A DNA stretch of 64,000 nucleotides from Rhabdophis nuchalis (GCA_039707465.1 CM077644.1:102129375-102193374); one strand, 5' to 3'. Positions 48,034-59,260 are shown, numbered from the stretch's first letter. Translations and numbers: made by a program. Notes: generated by a model from the sequence alone, not told the origin.

Positions 48034-48450
48034 AATAGAATAAGTTGGAAAGGACCTTGGAGCTCTTCTAGTCCTGCTTAGGCAGGAAACCGTACACCAC
48101 TTCAGACAAATGTTTATCCAACATCTTCTTAAAAACAGTGTTGGATCATTCACAACTTCTGTGAATTGTTCTAACAGCCCAAAAGTTCTCCTTAGTTCTA
48201 GGTTGCTTCTCTCCTTGATCAGTTTCCACCCATTGCTTCTCGTCCAACCCTCAGGTGCTTTGGAGAATAGTTTGACTCCCTCTTCTTTGTGGCAGCCTCT
48301 GAGATATTGGAACCCTGCTGTCATGTCTCCCCTAATCCTTCTTTTCATTTGATACTCTAGGTATGTCTAGGCTGTGATCTGTCCAGAGGCGAGATTCAGT
48401 CTAAGTACATTTTCCTAGTATGTACTCTAAGACTAATCTGTCTCCAATTC
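48033..48450 (-). mobile_element. CR1 LINE 3' end
   Basis: Plus-strand landmarks: 'agttggaaaggaccttggag', 'ggatcattcacaacttctgt', 'ggttgcttctctccttgatc', 'ccctcaggtgctttggagaa' and 'tgctgtcatgtctcccctaa', the reversed CR1 3' region. It extends further 5' than the copies at 61187 and 61952. Confidence 0.85.
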
Positions 48451-48454
48451 TGAA

Positions 48455-48995
48455 TATATGAAATAAGTTTGAAATGTATTTATTTATTTGGTCAATGACC
48501 AGCAACCTCAAATGGCAGAACTGATAAAAAGCAGGAAAAAACAACCAGGATTAAAAAGGAGGAGCTGATGCAGTCACAGACAAGGAACTACAAAATAAAT
48601 CAAACAATACTCTGTCCACCTATCCAACGTCAACAAAATCCATACAATGAAAATATGCAACCACATATACGTTATCTACAAATTATTGGCAAATAACTAA
48701 GCAAAGCATTTATATAAATAAGGATCTTTGATTTTTTTTGTTTTTTTTTCCTTATTAGGAAACAGCAGAAATTTTTGCTACTGCATGAGTGGTGGCTGGA
48801 TTTGAATCCTGAAGGAGATGGTTTAGGCGTTAGTGGATTTAATTATATTTAGAGTAAATTCACTGAAATTATCAGGATAACCTCCTTAAATGTCATTGGT
48901 TATAGTGGGTCTACTCTTATATTACTAAGCTTGGATTCTGTCTGGTAAATTGATAGGTAGTTAAATTCATTGGGCTCTGCTGAGATGTTAGCTAC
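48455..48995. other. Unassigned intronic sequence
   Basis: 48470-48560 resembles another repeat tail (tatttatttatttggtcaat then aaaaagcagg), family unknown. Confidence 0.35.
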
Positions 48996-48999
48996 AGAT

Positions 49000-49392
49000 A
49001 CATGACTTACGCTTGGTTGCTTAATGACTGATGGAAGATATGATGGACCTCCCCTGAGCTACTTATGATCTGTTTTCTAAGATAAGACAGCCATAGTCCT
49101 CTAGTCATGTGACCACATTTTGGGTGCTTGTGAACTGACTCACCTTTAAGGCCATTTGTAACATCCCATGACCATGTGGCTGGGTTTGCAACATGTTTGC
49201 TGGTTTCCAGCATTTACTTCCAGTTTCCAGCAAAAAACACCCATTGGAGAAAATGGTGTTCACTTAACTAACACTACAAAAACATTGAAACATTGGGTCC
49301 AGTCATGAGATGCCACGACTTATTACGTTAACAACTTATGAACATAACTCCAATTCTCCATTACGGTCACAAAATGCGGTCTAACTGTAAGG
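49000..49392 (-). mobile_element. Divergent MITE related to the 'GTCCTTGACTTA' family
   Basis: Contains 'catgtgaccacattttgggt', 'ccagcatttacttccagttt' and 'ccattacggtcacaaaatgc'. The interior matches 51476-51826 better than 9214. Ends poorly defined. Confidence 0.5.
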
Positions 49393-49394
49393 TC

Positions 49395-50045
49395 TCAATG
49401 AATTGTTTTAAAGCTCTTAAAAATAATCAAGCTGCAATTGCCTAGAAACTGATGAAACAAAATGCAATGATTGAGCTGAGTTGTCTCATTACATTATTCA
49501 ATCTGAATCATATTTCTCTCTTGCACTTTTGTTATCAGAACTATTATTTCATTATACAGGACTTTTCAAATTCCAGAAACATTAAACATTTACAAAACAA
49601 AAACATTTTTTTTCTAGTAATGAGGTTATGCAGGGAGTTATTGCTCAATATTAAAAGAGGGACAAAGAATCAGATGGTGGATATCAGAGTGCTAAGACTT
49701 ATTCGAACCAGTGAGATTTGTTTCCAAACATGCACGTTTTAATAAGCTTTTAAAGTAGAGAAAACAAGGAAAAGGAATGATACTTCTTATTAACTAATTT
49801 CTGGATCAGGATCATTTGTTCAGTCACGCCGAAAAACAAGGAAATAAGATCTCGCACAGAAGCCACAGTAATTGTCAAAAATACAGAAGGTTGGTCTTAT
49901 TCTTAGAAGTCTAAAATGTTTCTTCCAAGGGTTTTGATGCAGGCAATGGCCACTATGAAGCCTTTGGTTAAAGATTCCTTCTTCCCAGCACAATTGATTC
50001 CTAACATTGTTTCTGTTTTCCTTTTGCAAGGCCACCCCTTATCAA
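49395..50045. other. Unassigned intronic sequence
   Basis: Nothing recognised. Confidence 0.4.
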
Positions 50046-50720
50046 GTTATGTATGAATGAACAGAAGGGCCTTTCATTCTCCCCCCTCCCCCCTCACGCA
50101 AACTTGCCTTGGTGTTTCAAAAGGAATGACTAAAATAGCACCGACACAAATCCAGCCCTACAGCCTGCCAGAAGAACCCGCACACGTCCCTTCCTTAAGG
50201 CATGTGAAAGGTTGAAGAGCTCAGCGAAATTTTTATGTACGGGAGCCGGCCCAAGGAAAACTCACACGCCATAACCAATTGTGGACAGAGTATCATCTAT
50301 CAGCAGACAAATGCAGGATCTCCAGAATGTCTCTCCTCAAATGAAATAATATATCTTTGAAAGCCAATGCCTGTTTTAGGCCCGTGGCCCATATATCAAG
50401 ACCGAGAGGCTTGTGGATACGCTCTACGGCCATTAACCTTCCACCTGTTTCCCCTTGTCCTTCAGGAGGAGACCCTGCCCTTGATTTTACTCCCTTCCCT
50501 TGTTCATCTTCCGACAGAGTGCAAATGTAAAGCAAAGGGCCTGCGAAATAATTCAAAGGCAATGGACCAGGGACATGGTTACAAATCTCTGCCACTGGCA
50601 CTGTGACTTATGCAGGCAGTTTGTCACACATGAGCCAGGTGACCTCTATGACATAACAGAGAAAAATATGGCCAGAGATCAAAAAAGGAGACATGGAGCG
50701 CCGTAGCTAACTTCGGGAGG
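50046..50720. other. Moderately GC, repeat-free block, candidate conserved non-coding element
   Basis: This stretch has no repeat landmarks and a more even base composition than its surroundings. It includes 'tggttacaaatctctgccac' and 'cacacatgagccaggtgacc'. Open frames on both strands exist (102 codons minus, 79 plus) but neither resembles a known protein. Conservation cannot be tested here. Confidence 0.3.
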
Positions 50721-50724
50721 GGTG

Positions 50725-51284
50725 GTGGTGGTGGCTTGCAAAGTGATATTAAACAATATATGAATTGTTCCCTTTCCTGAAAACTCCCCCTCCCTACCTT
50801 GATAAGGGAAGCAAAAGTGCCCTTAACCACAGATATTTTTCTTTTTGGAGAGGGAGAAAACGACTTGTCCAAATACTTAGGGTGATTCTCCACCCCACCA
50901 ATCCAATCTCATATCCCTTCTACAATTTACAAGTGGAAATCTTATTTACACTACTTCTTAACATCTTCCTATTCTTATAACAAAGATCATTACCTGAGGA
51001 ACATATATATGCTTATAGAAATAGACAGCATTATAGAGCTTTCTCTCCCCCCCCCGCCCCCGGTGTGTGTGTGTGTGTTTTAGACAGCTATAGCCTACTG
51101 CTGTTGCTAATAGTCTCTCTGGAGCAGCCTGGGTCATTCGGATTTCCTACAATGTTAAATCTCAATGTAATGGACCTGCCCATAGTTCTAACACACAATC
51201 TGAAATACAGCCAGCAGTTTTTATTATACTGAATATAAGAGGAAGAAGGAAGGAGCATCTTGGTATTATGAGTCAATGCATATA
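50725..51284. other. Unassigned sequence with C-run and (GT)n
   Basis: A poly-C/G tract and (GT)n lie at 51046-51079; otherwise nothing recognised. Confidence 0.4.
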
Positions 51285-51826
51285 CAGGTAGTCCAGAGGT
51301 GGGTTTCCGCCAATTTGCCCCGGATCAGACGAACCGGTAGTAGCGGCGGCAGGAGGCTCCGCCCACCCACCAGGATGCTTCTGCGTATGTGCAGAAGTGT
51401 CACATGAGCGTGCATGCACGTGAGCAGATGAACAAACCGGTAGTAAAATAAATTGAAACCACCACTGAAGTAGTCCTTGACTTATGACCACAATGGAGCC
51501 TGCTCATCAGAATAGTGAGTTGTGATGGTCATAAAACAGGTCACCCACATGATCTATCCATTTTTTGCAGCAGTTGTTAAGCGAACGCTGAGGTAATTGG
51601 GCCAGTTTTGCTAAAAACTGGAAGTAAATGCTTATCTCAGGCAAAAACATCATAAAACATGGTTACATAACCACCGGACATTGTAAATGGCTGTAACTGT
51701 GGGCCAATTCAAGTGATCATGCTGGGAAACAGCTTTTGGAACCAAGTTGTAAGTATGTCCAGGAAGATCTGTCATAACTTTGAATAGTGGCTAAGCAACC
51801 TGTCATAAATCTAGGACCAGCTAGAC
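51285..51826. mobile_element. TIR MITE split by a hAT MITE
   Basis: The left tip caggtagtc (51285-51293) is separated from the body, which restarts at 51468 with aagtagtccttgacttatga. The right part has 'ggaccagctagacac'. The interruption is the hAT element at 51294-51467. Confidence 0.78.
51294..51467. mobile_element. 174-bp hAT MITE, GTGGTGGGTTTCC family
   Basis: Starts CAGAGGTGGGTTTCC and ends gaaaccaccactg. The duplication aggtagtc / aagtagtc (7 of 8) is sequence of the host MITE. Confidence 0.87.
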
Positions 51827-51889
51827 ACAGTTCTATGAATATCTGCTAGGTGGAGCTTTATTTCTCAAAACGTTTCTCATCATGAGCTG

Positions 51890-52132
51890 TGGTGGTGCAG
51901 TGGTTAGAATGCAGTACTGCAGGCTAATTCTGCTGATTGCAGACTCCCTGTGATTTGGCAGTTCGAATCTCACCAGGCTCAAAGTTGACTCAGCCTTCCA
52001 TCCTTCTGAGGTGAGTAAAATGAGGGCCAGATTGGCGGCAATAGGCTGACTCCAGCTTAGAGAGGGCTGGAAAGCACTGTGAAGTAGTATATAAGTCTAA
52101 GTGCTGTTGTTATTGCTATTTGGAGATGTGTA
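51890..52132 (+). repeat. Sauria-type tRNA-derived SINE, sense
   Basis: Head 'gtggtggtgcagtggttaga' with A box, 'ggcagttcgaatctcaccag' with B box (gttcgaatc), then 'ttgactcagccttccatcct', 'gccagattggcggcaatagg' and 'gcactgtgaagtagtatata', ending 'agtctaagtgctgttgttat'. The best-preserved copy in the window. Confidence 0.88.
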
Positions 52133-52284
52133 TTTCTAGATGCCAGGAGGTGTAACCAGACAAAAGCTAAGCCTGATGATGGTTTAAAAAATAGTGCCAC
52201 CATAACTGCTCCAAGAGGCAGAGAGAAGGGACAGCTCAGAGAACAGTAAGGAAAATACTTATACACACACACTCTACGTGACAA

Positions 52285-52455
52285 ACAGGGTAGTGTAGTG
52301 TAATGCTATGGCACTGGATTAAGACTGGAGAAACCCTAGTTCTACTCCACCTTTAGGCACAGAAACTAGCTGGATGATTTTAGAGCAGTCACTCTGTTAG
52401 CCCTGAACTGGGAGATAGAAATAACAACCCTCTGTGGAGTAGTATGTTAGATAAT
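52285..52455 (+). repeat. MIR-like SINE
   Basis: 'gtgtaatgctatggcactgg', 'accctagttctactccacct', 'aaactagctggatgatttta', 'gcagtcactctgttagccct' and 'aacaaccctctgtggagtag'. Confidence 0.55.
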
Positions 52456-52459
52456 CCAT

Positions 52460-54226
52460 CATTTTCAGTGATGTGGCCTTCATCTGGCAGTAGATTGATT
52501 CAAGCTGATAACAATAACACATTTACAGATACTGTATGTACATACATATACACAAATGTGCAAAATGTGCCATGAACCAGATTTCTTTCCTTTTTCTGTT
52601 TTGTGAAATGTAGTAAGTGTACATATAGTGTGGTGATTCAGGAGCCACTTAGGAACTTGCTCTAAAATTGTTTGAATTCTGATGAGAGACACACTTTATC
52701 AATATGTTTAGGAAAACAAAAATAAGTGACTATTGCTTTTAATTTTAAAATTAAAATTACGATTACAGAAAAGTGTATCCATTGTTACAAATATGATGCA
52801 GCTAGTCTGATGAAGAAGAAAATATTCAATTAATTAATAGATTCACAATGCATAGTTTGCCATCCTTACAATCGTTAGCATTTTTTAAAAATGGTTTTTA
52901 AAATCAAATATAAAATTATGGGGTCCAAGGTGATCTCTGAGCTTGATTGATTTTTTTTGCAGATGTAATTAAAAATTATATATACAGAGCTAGAAAATAT
53001 GCACACAGATTCTCTCTGTGTATATGTGTTTGTATATTGACAAATAACAATGTAACCAAAATTATGAAATATTTTGAATTATGAATCGGTATGAGCTTAT
53101 TTTAAAAATGTTCTCAATCTTATAAATCCGTCAGAGTGTTTGTATGTATGTGTATGTGTGCGTATGTACACACACAAACACCCACCCACAACATATGCAT
53201 TCTTAAGATTAAGTTAAAAGCATTTCAAGGAATATTTTACAAGTGGATTTACAGACAGAAATTATATTCGTGCTCCTGAAAGACTTAATGTGGAACAAAA
53301 TCCTGTTTTATACATGTATGCCAAGCAGTTATGACCCTAAATTTCAGGAAATAGTTACCTAGAAAGAAACAAAGCTTAATCCAAATTAATTTCTGCTTTC
53401 AATTCAACAATTCAAGTTGTACAATATACGAATTTTCCCAGCTGTTTTGTACATTGAAGATTTCTCTGCTGCATGCAGTTGAAAGGAAAGTTCTTATACA
53501 ACCTTCCTTCACCCCTGCTGTGACTTTAATGGCTTGTCTGGTATGGACATTTTTTTTTCTTTTTCATAAATTATTATCTGCCATTATGATTCCAGATATG
53601 GTGATGATGAAATTTACATTCTAAATGTAAATGTTATTGCAATTCCTTCTAAGCTACTCAAGTTCTTTAAGTAGTGAAAGTTCAGTTAGATTAGATATCA
53701 GAGAAATAAAATGCCTTTTTTTCCCTTTTAAATGGTGCATCACCAGTCGGAAATAGAACCGTGGCATTGTAAAAATTGTTTGATTCTCTATTTTAATTTG
53801 CTTTTTCACAAAATAAAATGTTAGGGAATGTGTACTGAACTGTACTTACACACTTTCTGTAATGGAACAAACAGAAGTTCCAGAAGTTAAAATAATTTAT
53901 ATAAGGAAGATACCAATTATTAGAATGTTACTTTAGGCTTTTCTAAATTGTAGATTTTTAAAATTTAGATTGAAATATTAATATGATAAAATACTTCATC
54001 ACAGTTATCTACATCTTCTCTAATAAGGCAAACTTATCTATTACTGTTATTGCTCATATTACAATTTTATTTTACAGATCACGCTACTCTCTATTCTACA
54101 GTTCTACAGGCCTACTGTAAAAAAGAAGACAAAAACTCATGTTAGGTACAAATGATCTACACCTTGGCAGATAACAAAAAGTAACACTTTCTGAGAGGCC
54201 TAATTCTGTCAATAAAAGGGCTTTCG
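52460..54226. other. Unassigned AT-rich intronic sequence
   Basis: Scattered (TG)n/(CA)n near 53140-53190 only. Confidence 0.4.
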
Positions 54227-54452
54227 GTGTTGAATAAGGTGACCATATATCTCGCATCTGGCGGGACAGTCCCGCATTTCAATAATTTGTCCCGTTTTTC
54301 TTTTGCAAAGAGTTTTTCTCTCAGAGATTTTCTCCAAAAGAGTCAAAAGAGACTTCTTACTGCTCCTCCTCAACCCTCCTTTATTTGCTGTGATCACTGA
54401 TTTGCCTTCCAGCAAGCAAGCTGCTTCGTAAGCAACTTTACTTAGCCTAGGG

Positions 54453-54556
54453 CAGGGGTCTGCAAAGTTGGCTCTTTTAAGACTGGTGGACTTCAACTCC
54501 CAGAGTTGGGAGTTGAAGTCCACCAGTCTTAAAAGAGCCAACTTTGCAGACCCCTG
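54453..54556. mobile_element. 104-bp palindromic hAT MITE
   Basis: CAGGGGTCTGCAAAGTTGG and its reverse complement, with a shortened loop (actcccagagttgggagt). The perfect 8-bp duplication gcctaggg lies at 54445-54452 and 54557-54564. Confidence 0.92.
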
Positions 54557-54589
54557 GCCTAGGGAACCGGGGGGGGGGGGGCGGCAGGA

Positions 54590-55300
54590 GGCAAGCAAGC
54601 CTCTTAGTGAAAGCCACGAGGTGCATGAAAGCCACGAGGCAGAAAGGCGCTGGGCGGCTGAAGGGGCTTCGCTTCCACGAAGCCTTCACGCGCAGCCAGC
54701 GGGGAGAGGCGGGAGGGCTTTATGCAGGTATCCTTGGTGTCCCCTCCTCTCCCGGTGTAGCTGAGAGGGAAGGACACACACTTAAAGGCTGCGGAGGTTG
54801 TGGAACTCCCAACGAAGCCTTCACACGCAGCCAGCGGGAGAGGCGGGAGGGCTGTAAAGGTGTTTCCTTCCCTCTCAGCTACACCGGGGGAGGAGGGGAC
54901 ACCAAGGACACACATTTAAAGGTTGTGGAGCTCCCAACGAAGCCTTCACACGCAGCCAGCAGGAGAGGAGGGGACACCAAGGCTACCTGCACAAAGCCCT
55001 CCCGCCTCTTCCGCTGGCGGCGTGTGAAGGCTTCGTTGGGAGTTCCACAACCTTTAAATGCGTGTCCTTGGTGTCCCCTCCTCTCCCGGTGTAGCTGAGA
55101 GGGAAGGACACACATTTAAAGGCTGCTGAGGTTGTGGAAGTCCCAACGAAGCCTTCACATGCAGCCAGCGGGATAGGCTGGAGGGCTTTAAAGGTGTTTC
55201 CTTCCCTCTCAGCTACACCGGGAGAGGAGTACACATTTAAAAGCTGGGAGGTTTTGGAGCTCCCAACGAAGCCTTCACACGCTTGGGGGGTGGGGGGTGG
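54590..55300. repeat. GC-rich array of direct and inverted ~90-130-bp units
   Basis: The block 'acgaagccttcacacgcagc' with 'cagcgggagaggcgggaggg', 'tttccttccctctcagctac', 'accgggagagg' and 'cacacatttaaaggctgc' occurs five or six times. At least one stretch (about 54985-55110) is in the opposite orientation. Frames with KPSHAA and SAYTG-like peptides on both strands follow from this repetition, not from a gene. Confidence 0.85.
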
Positions 55301-55324
55301 AGGGGGGACAGGAGAAGCACCTGA

Positions 55325-56620
55325 GTAAATACGAACTTTTATGTTGATTTATGATTGTACATGTGGCCACAAGATTTATGGCATTTAATTACACTACCTT
55401 GGTGCATTTAAAATTCTTTTATGCCTAGAAAACATTATTTTAATATTGTAAAAAGTAGATTCATAGTTACAACTGAATTGTCTAGTATACTCATAGACAG
55501 CAAAACATTTAGAAATTAATTTCCTGAATATTCATCTGTAAAAAACTGAAAATCACTACAGATGTAAGAGAACCTCAAGACATTTTAAATATTTGGTGGA
55601 ATCTTATTTTCTTTCATCCCCCTGAATATAGGCAATTTTGCATCCACAAATGGTTCTGCTTAGCGAAAATTTACAAATTCATCATTCAAAGAAAAACGTA
55701 CTCATTTTGGAAGCATTAGGCTCCTATTTCTTTATAATTATTACAATTATTCTTTACAACTTCAGCAATTTTAGTAATATATTGTAAGTTTTGAAAATAC
55801 ATTGAGACCCATAGAAAACGTTCAAGTCACAAGGAGCCAAAAAAGAGACTTAAATGGAGGCTTGGAAAACAAAGAAAACAGACTATTCTTTGATCAAAGT
55901 TAAAGTTCTGGGTGTGCAAGGGACATGGTAGGAAGGTTCTACAAAAACTCAATGGGACTGTTCCCTTTCTTATACACGAAAAGATCTATGATCTTCAAAA
56001 ATATATTTGTTCTTCTAATTATTCTAATTATCTAATATATTCTAATTATTCTAAATCACTCTAACTATTTTAAATCATTCTAATCAACATTGTAAACTTC
56101 AAGTCAAACCTTAAGTCATATAACCTAACATTGTAAAACTTGGATCATATATCCTAACTCAGATTTTGCATCCTTCCTGGCTCAAAAGGTTTGTTATCTT
56201 TTCCCTTCTCTGTTTGCTTAATTGCCCATTTAGCAGCACAAAATGTGTAGATTGCTCTGCTATTTGAGGAGAGCATCTTCTCTTTTCCCGAAGGAAGCAG
56301 AGGTGGCATATGAGGATTTCAGATCTTATCACAGGATTTGACATTTGCCAGATATCTTACAGACCTCAATAACAGGGCCCCAGGAAATCAGCCCCATGGC
56401 ATAAAGGAATCCACAGCATGCAAACATTTACAGTACATTACAAATACAAAGCATAATATATGTGTGTTACAGAAAGCAAATGTTTCTATTAATTAACAAG
56501 TTTGTATCATTATTACCATTCTACAATATAATTTGAGTTTTTCTTCCTGAAAAAGAAAACACTTTAAAAAAATCTGCAATAACGAACACACCTAGGAAGA
56601 ATCAATATAAATAATGTCCC
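55325..56620. other. AT-rich interior of the large hAT element
   Basis: No open transposase frame or repeats recognised between the GC-rich array and the right terminus. It may be acquired host sequence. Confidence 0.5.
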
Positions 56621-56684
56621 CCCCTCCCCTGCTCAATGGTGTCCCTCTTTACCAAATTTAAAATCTGGTCACCTGAGTGTTGAA

Positions 56685-56952
56685 TGTTCTTAGTCTGTTA
56701 TTCAATCAGTTAAATAGACCAACCCCTTTCTTTTTCTATTGATGCAGGGGCTCATCCAGAAAAACAGTTTTACAACAGCCTTGATTCTGGAATTAATTCA
56801 TAGAATCTTAACTGACAGAGGATTTGTCTCATGGCTGTAATGGTAGACACTTAGATGATGATTTATATCAATGCATTTAACTTTAAAAAAAGGTAAACTG
56901 GTCCTACTGCCATTTTGGGCCACCACATTTATTCTCCTAATTGAGTCATTCA
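56685..56952. other. Unassigned intronic sequence
   Basis: Nothing recognised. Confidence 0.4.
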
Positions 56953-56965
56953 CCTATTCTCCTAA

Positions 56966-57317
56966 GGTAAAGGTAAAGGTTCCCCTTGCACATATGTGCT
57001 AGTTGTTCCCGACTCCAGGGGGTGGTGGTCATTTCTGTTTCAAAGCTGAAGAGCCAGCACTGTCAGAAGACGTCTCCGTGGTCATGTGGCTGGCATGACT
57101 AGATACCAAAGGCACACGGAATGCTGTTACCTTCCCACCAAGGGTGGTTCTTATTTTTCTACTTGCATTTTTACATGCTTTCGAACTGCTAGGTTGGCAG
57201 AAGCTGGGACAAGTAACGGGAGCTCACTCTGTTACGTGGCACTAGGGATTCAAAACGCCAAACTGCTGACCTTTCTGATCGACAAACTCAGCGTCTTAGC
57301 CACTGAGTCACCACATC
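56966..57317 (-). repeat. Full-length tRNA-derived SINE with (ACCTTT)n tail
   Basis: The minus strand runs from a tRNA-like head (gtggtgactcagtggctaag) through a B box near 57250 (gttttgaatccctagtgcca) to 'ccagcttctgccaacctagc', 'aaaaatgcaagtagaaaaat' and an ACCTTTACCTTT tail at the low end. Flanking 13-mers cctattctcc[t/c]aa at 56953-56965 and 57318-57330 look like target duplications. Confidence 0.83.
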
Positions 57318-57424
57318 CCTATTCTCCCAATGGAGTGATTAAACTCAGGGTTAATGGACAGCTACCAAGAAGTTGTCTGGGGGAGATTCATACACACTGT
57401 TGAATCTTCCATTTCTCAGTATCA

Positions 57425-57795
57425 TAGTCACTCATACCCTGGTCACCTCACAACCTGACCACTCGGAAGCTTGAATTAATCCAGAAACAGTGGCTTGGGC
57501 AAGTGATGGGCAAGCTTTGGTATGCCTATTTAACACTTCTGCTTTGCACACTGCACTAGTTCCTGTTATATTTTCAAATGCTGGTTATGATCTGTAATGC
57601 CCTACATGACATCAAATCTGGATACTTGAAGGACTCTCTGTCTCCTGTGGTAGCAGTTAGTTGATTCAATCCAATATGGTATCCATACTCCAGTTCCTTA
57701 TAGTTAAGCAATAATATCTATTGGGACTCAGGATGCATGCCTTTTCTGTTGTAATGCCTATCCTCTGAAATAACCATGCCTCCCCCAACTTAAGT
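57425..57795 (+). mobile_element. Old L3/CR1-type LINE fragment
   Basis: 'cactcataccctggtcacct', 'aattaatccagaaacagtgg', 'gcactgcactagttcctgtt' and 'aatgctggttatgatctgta' follow the order of the LINE at 24380-26184 (cactcatgccctcgtc, cagctggtccagaag, tgcactggttgctgg). Heavily mutated. Confidence 0.6.
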
Positions 57796-57799
57796 CATA

Positions 57800-57892
57800 A
57801 CATGTCATCAAATGTCACCCCCTTTGACATGGCCCCCCAGGGGTCCGTGGCTCCCAGTGGCCCCCAGACCACAGGTTCAGAACCACTGATTG
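57800..57892. mobile_element. hAT element end, AGAACCACTG type
   Basis: 'cccccaggggtccgtggctc', 'ccagtggcccccagaccaca' and 'ggttcagaaccactg' read, reversed, as a CAGTGGTTCTGAACC terminus of the mammal- and reptile-wide hAT type. The other end was not found. Confidence 0.5.
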
Positions 57893-57918
57893 GGCTAAGG
57901 TTCTAAATTGGGCTAAGG

Positions 57919-58290
57919 CGGGGATCAGAAGATTGCAGCTCTGGAGCCGTGTGTGGCTCTTTCATCCCTCTGCTGTGGCTCCATCAAAGGTTGGTGCCCC
58001 AATTTTGAGAGGAGCGTCCGGTGGGGAGGGAGAGAGAAGCACAGTGTGCCAGGAGAAGTTTCTATGGCAAGGGAAGGGTTTTCCAGTTGTCTATACAATT
58101 GATAGGGCTTTCTGTTATGACAGGTAGAGGAAAAAGGATGCCACGCTAGGAGGAGACTCTATGGTGGGGGAACTGAACTTCCAGTCAGCTCCAGAATTGA
58201 ATAGGGGGCTTCCGGTTAGGACCTTTGTTTTCTTTTCTGTGCGAAATGGGTCCAAATGGCTCTTTGAATGTTTAGGTTTGCTGACCCCTG
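57919..58290. mobile_element. 372-bp hAT element
   Basis: Ends CGGGGATCAGAAGATTGCAG and 'gtttgctgacccctg'. The perfect 8-bp duplication ggctaagg lies at 57911-57918 and 58291-58298. The interior contains 'agctctggagccgtgtgtgg' and 'aatggctctttgaatg'. Confidence 0.88.
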
Positions 58291-58299
58291 GGCTAAGGG

Positions 58300-58910
58300 A
58301 AGTCTTGGTTTAAAGCTTCCTCAAAGTGTCATTGCTGAAGAATTCTGATCTTAAAACCTGAACAGCAAAATGTATATATGATGAAAGCGTTTCCAAGAGT
58401 CAAAGCTATGTTATCAGACGGGAAGGAAATATAAATTACAGCAGGGATTGGACTGATGGAGTAAACTGGGGGCTTGGGAGAGAAAATTAATTTGTATTAA
58501 TTTCCCTCTTGTTGTTTTCCTCTGTTGTAAGTTCCATTAGAATTAACTCTGCTGTGAAAAAAATGGCTTTAAAGAAGAAAAGGTAAAGAAAAGAATTGAA
58601 AGAATGTACCTTCCCTATTCACAAGGCTATATTTCTATTCCATTTTCTTGGGAATTAACACAATTCGGGAATTTGTTTTACCTAGTTTTAGCTTAAATTG
58701 AGAAACCATTGCAGTCAAAATATGCTCATGTGCCTGAATTCATGTTTCTTTCCTCTTACATAGATCTTGTTCTATTTAAGATTTTCTCCTTCTTCTCTGT
58801 AGACTGCTCTTGGCTCAGTGAGAGCATTGTGGAAGTCTTTACAGATGAAACTTTTCCAGTGGGACATTAGTGGGTAATTTTTGCCACTACGATGTGATTG
58901 TTCACTCATT
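58300..58910. other. Unassigned intronic sequence
   Basis: Nothing recognised. Confidence 0.4.
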
Positions 58911-58913
58911 ATC

Positions 58914-58960
58914 AGGTTGATAAATTACACTTGATCTTAGCCAAAAAGCTGAAAAGCAAT
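58914..58960 (-). pseudogene. U2 snRNA 5'-end fragment (retropseudogene)
   Basis: On the minus strand 'attgcttttcagctttttgg' then 'ctaagatcaagtgtaat' matches the first ~38 bases of U2 snRNA (atcgcttctcggccttttggctaagatcaagtgta) with a few substitutions. The following U2 sequence, including the Sm site, is absent, so it is not functional. Confidence 0.72.
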
Positions 58961-59144
58961 TGACTGATAACTATTTTTTTCTTTCTGTCTGTTTCCTGTG
59001 TTACTTCTTATTCTAAATTGTTATTCTATCTTTAATGTTTTATTATTCATAGTGTTTTCTACAAATTCAGGGTCCATTTTTTTTGGATCAAATGAGTGTT
59101 GATTCACTGGTTGTGAAAAATATTGACTATCTTGCCATGGGACC

Positions 59145-59260
59145 TTGAGAGAGAATTACTGGGCCCAAATCACCCAGCCAGCTTTCATGCCCAAGGCAGG
59201 ACTAAAACTCACAGACTCCTGGTTTCTAGCTTTAACCACTAGACAAAATTGCCTCTCTTT
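59145..59260 (-). repeat. MIR-like SINE fragment
   Basis: 'tgggcccaaatcacccagcc', 'agctttcatgcccaaggcag', 'gactaaaactcacagactcc' and 'tggtttctagctttaaccac' are the reversed SINE core and head. Confidence 0.65.

Larger units (their letters stand above)
54235..56676. mobile_element. 2.4-kb hAT element of MER91/Tip100 type with GC-rich internal array
   Basis: Left end TAAGGTGACCATATATC and right end reversed TCAGGTGACCAGATTTT are imperfect TIRs. The perfect 8-bp duplication gtgttgaa lies at 54227-54234 and 56677-56684. The subterminal 'gcgggacagtcccgc' and 'ttgtcccgtttttc' are like mammalian MER91 (hAT-Tip100), as I recall it. The right subterminal has the mirror 'tgtccctcttt'. There is no intact transposase. 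It contains a palindromic MITE (54453-54556) and the array at 54590-55300. Confidence 0.82.

Noticed and set aside
51890..51965. Functional tRNA gene suggested by A and B boxes
   Set aside because: It continues directly into a SINE body and tail and lacks a plausible cloverleaf acceptor stem.
54209..55328. Overlapping open frames on both strands up to 184 codons with KPSHAA-type repeats
   Set aside because: They arise from the GC-rich direct and inverted array inside a hAT element, with matching frames on both strands and no known domain.
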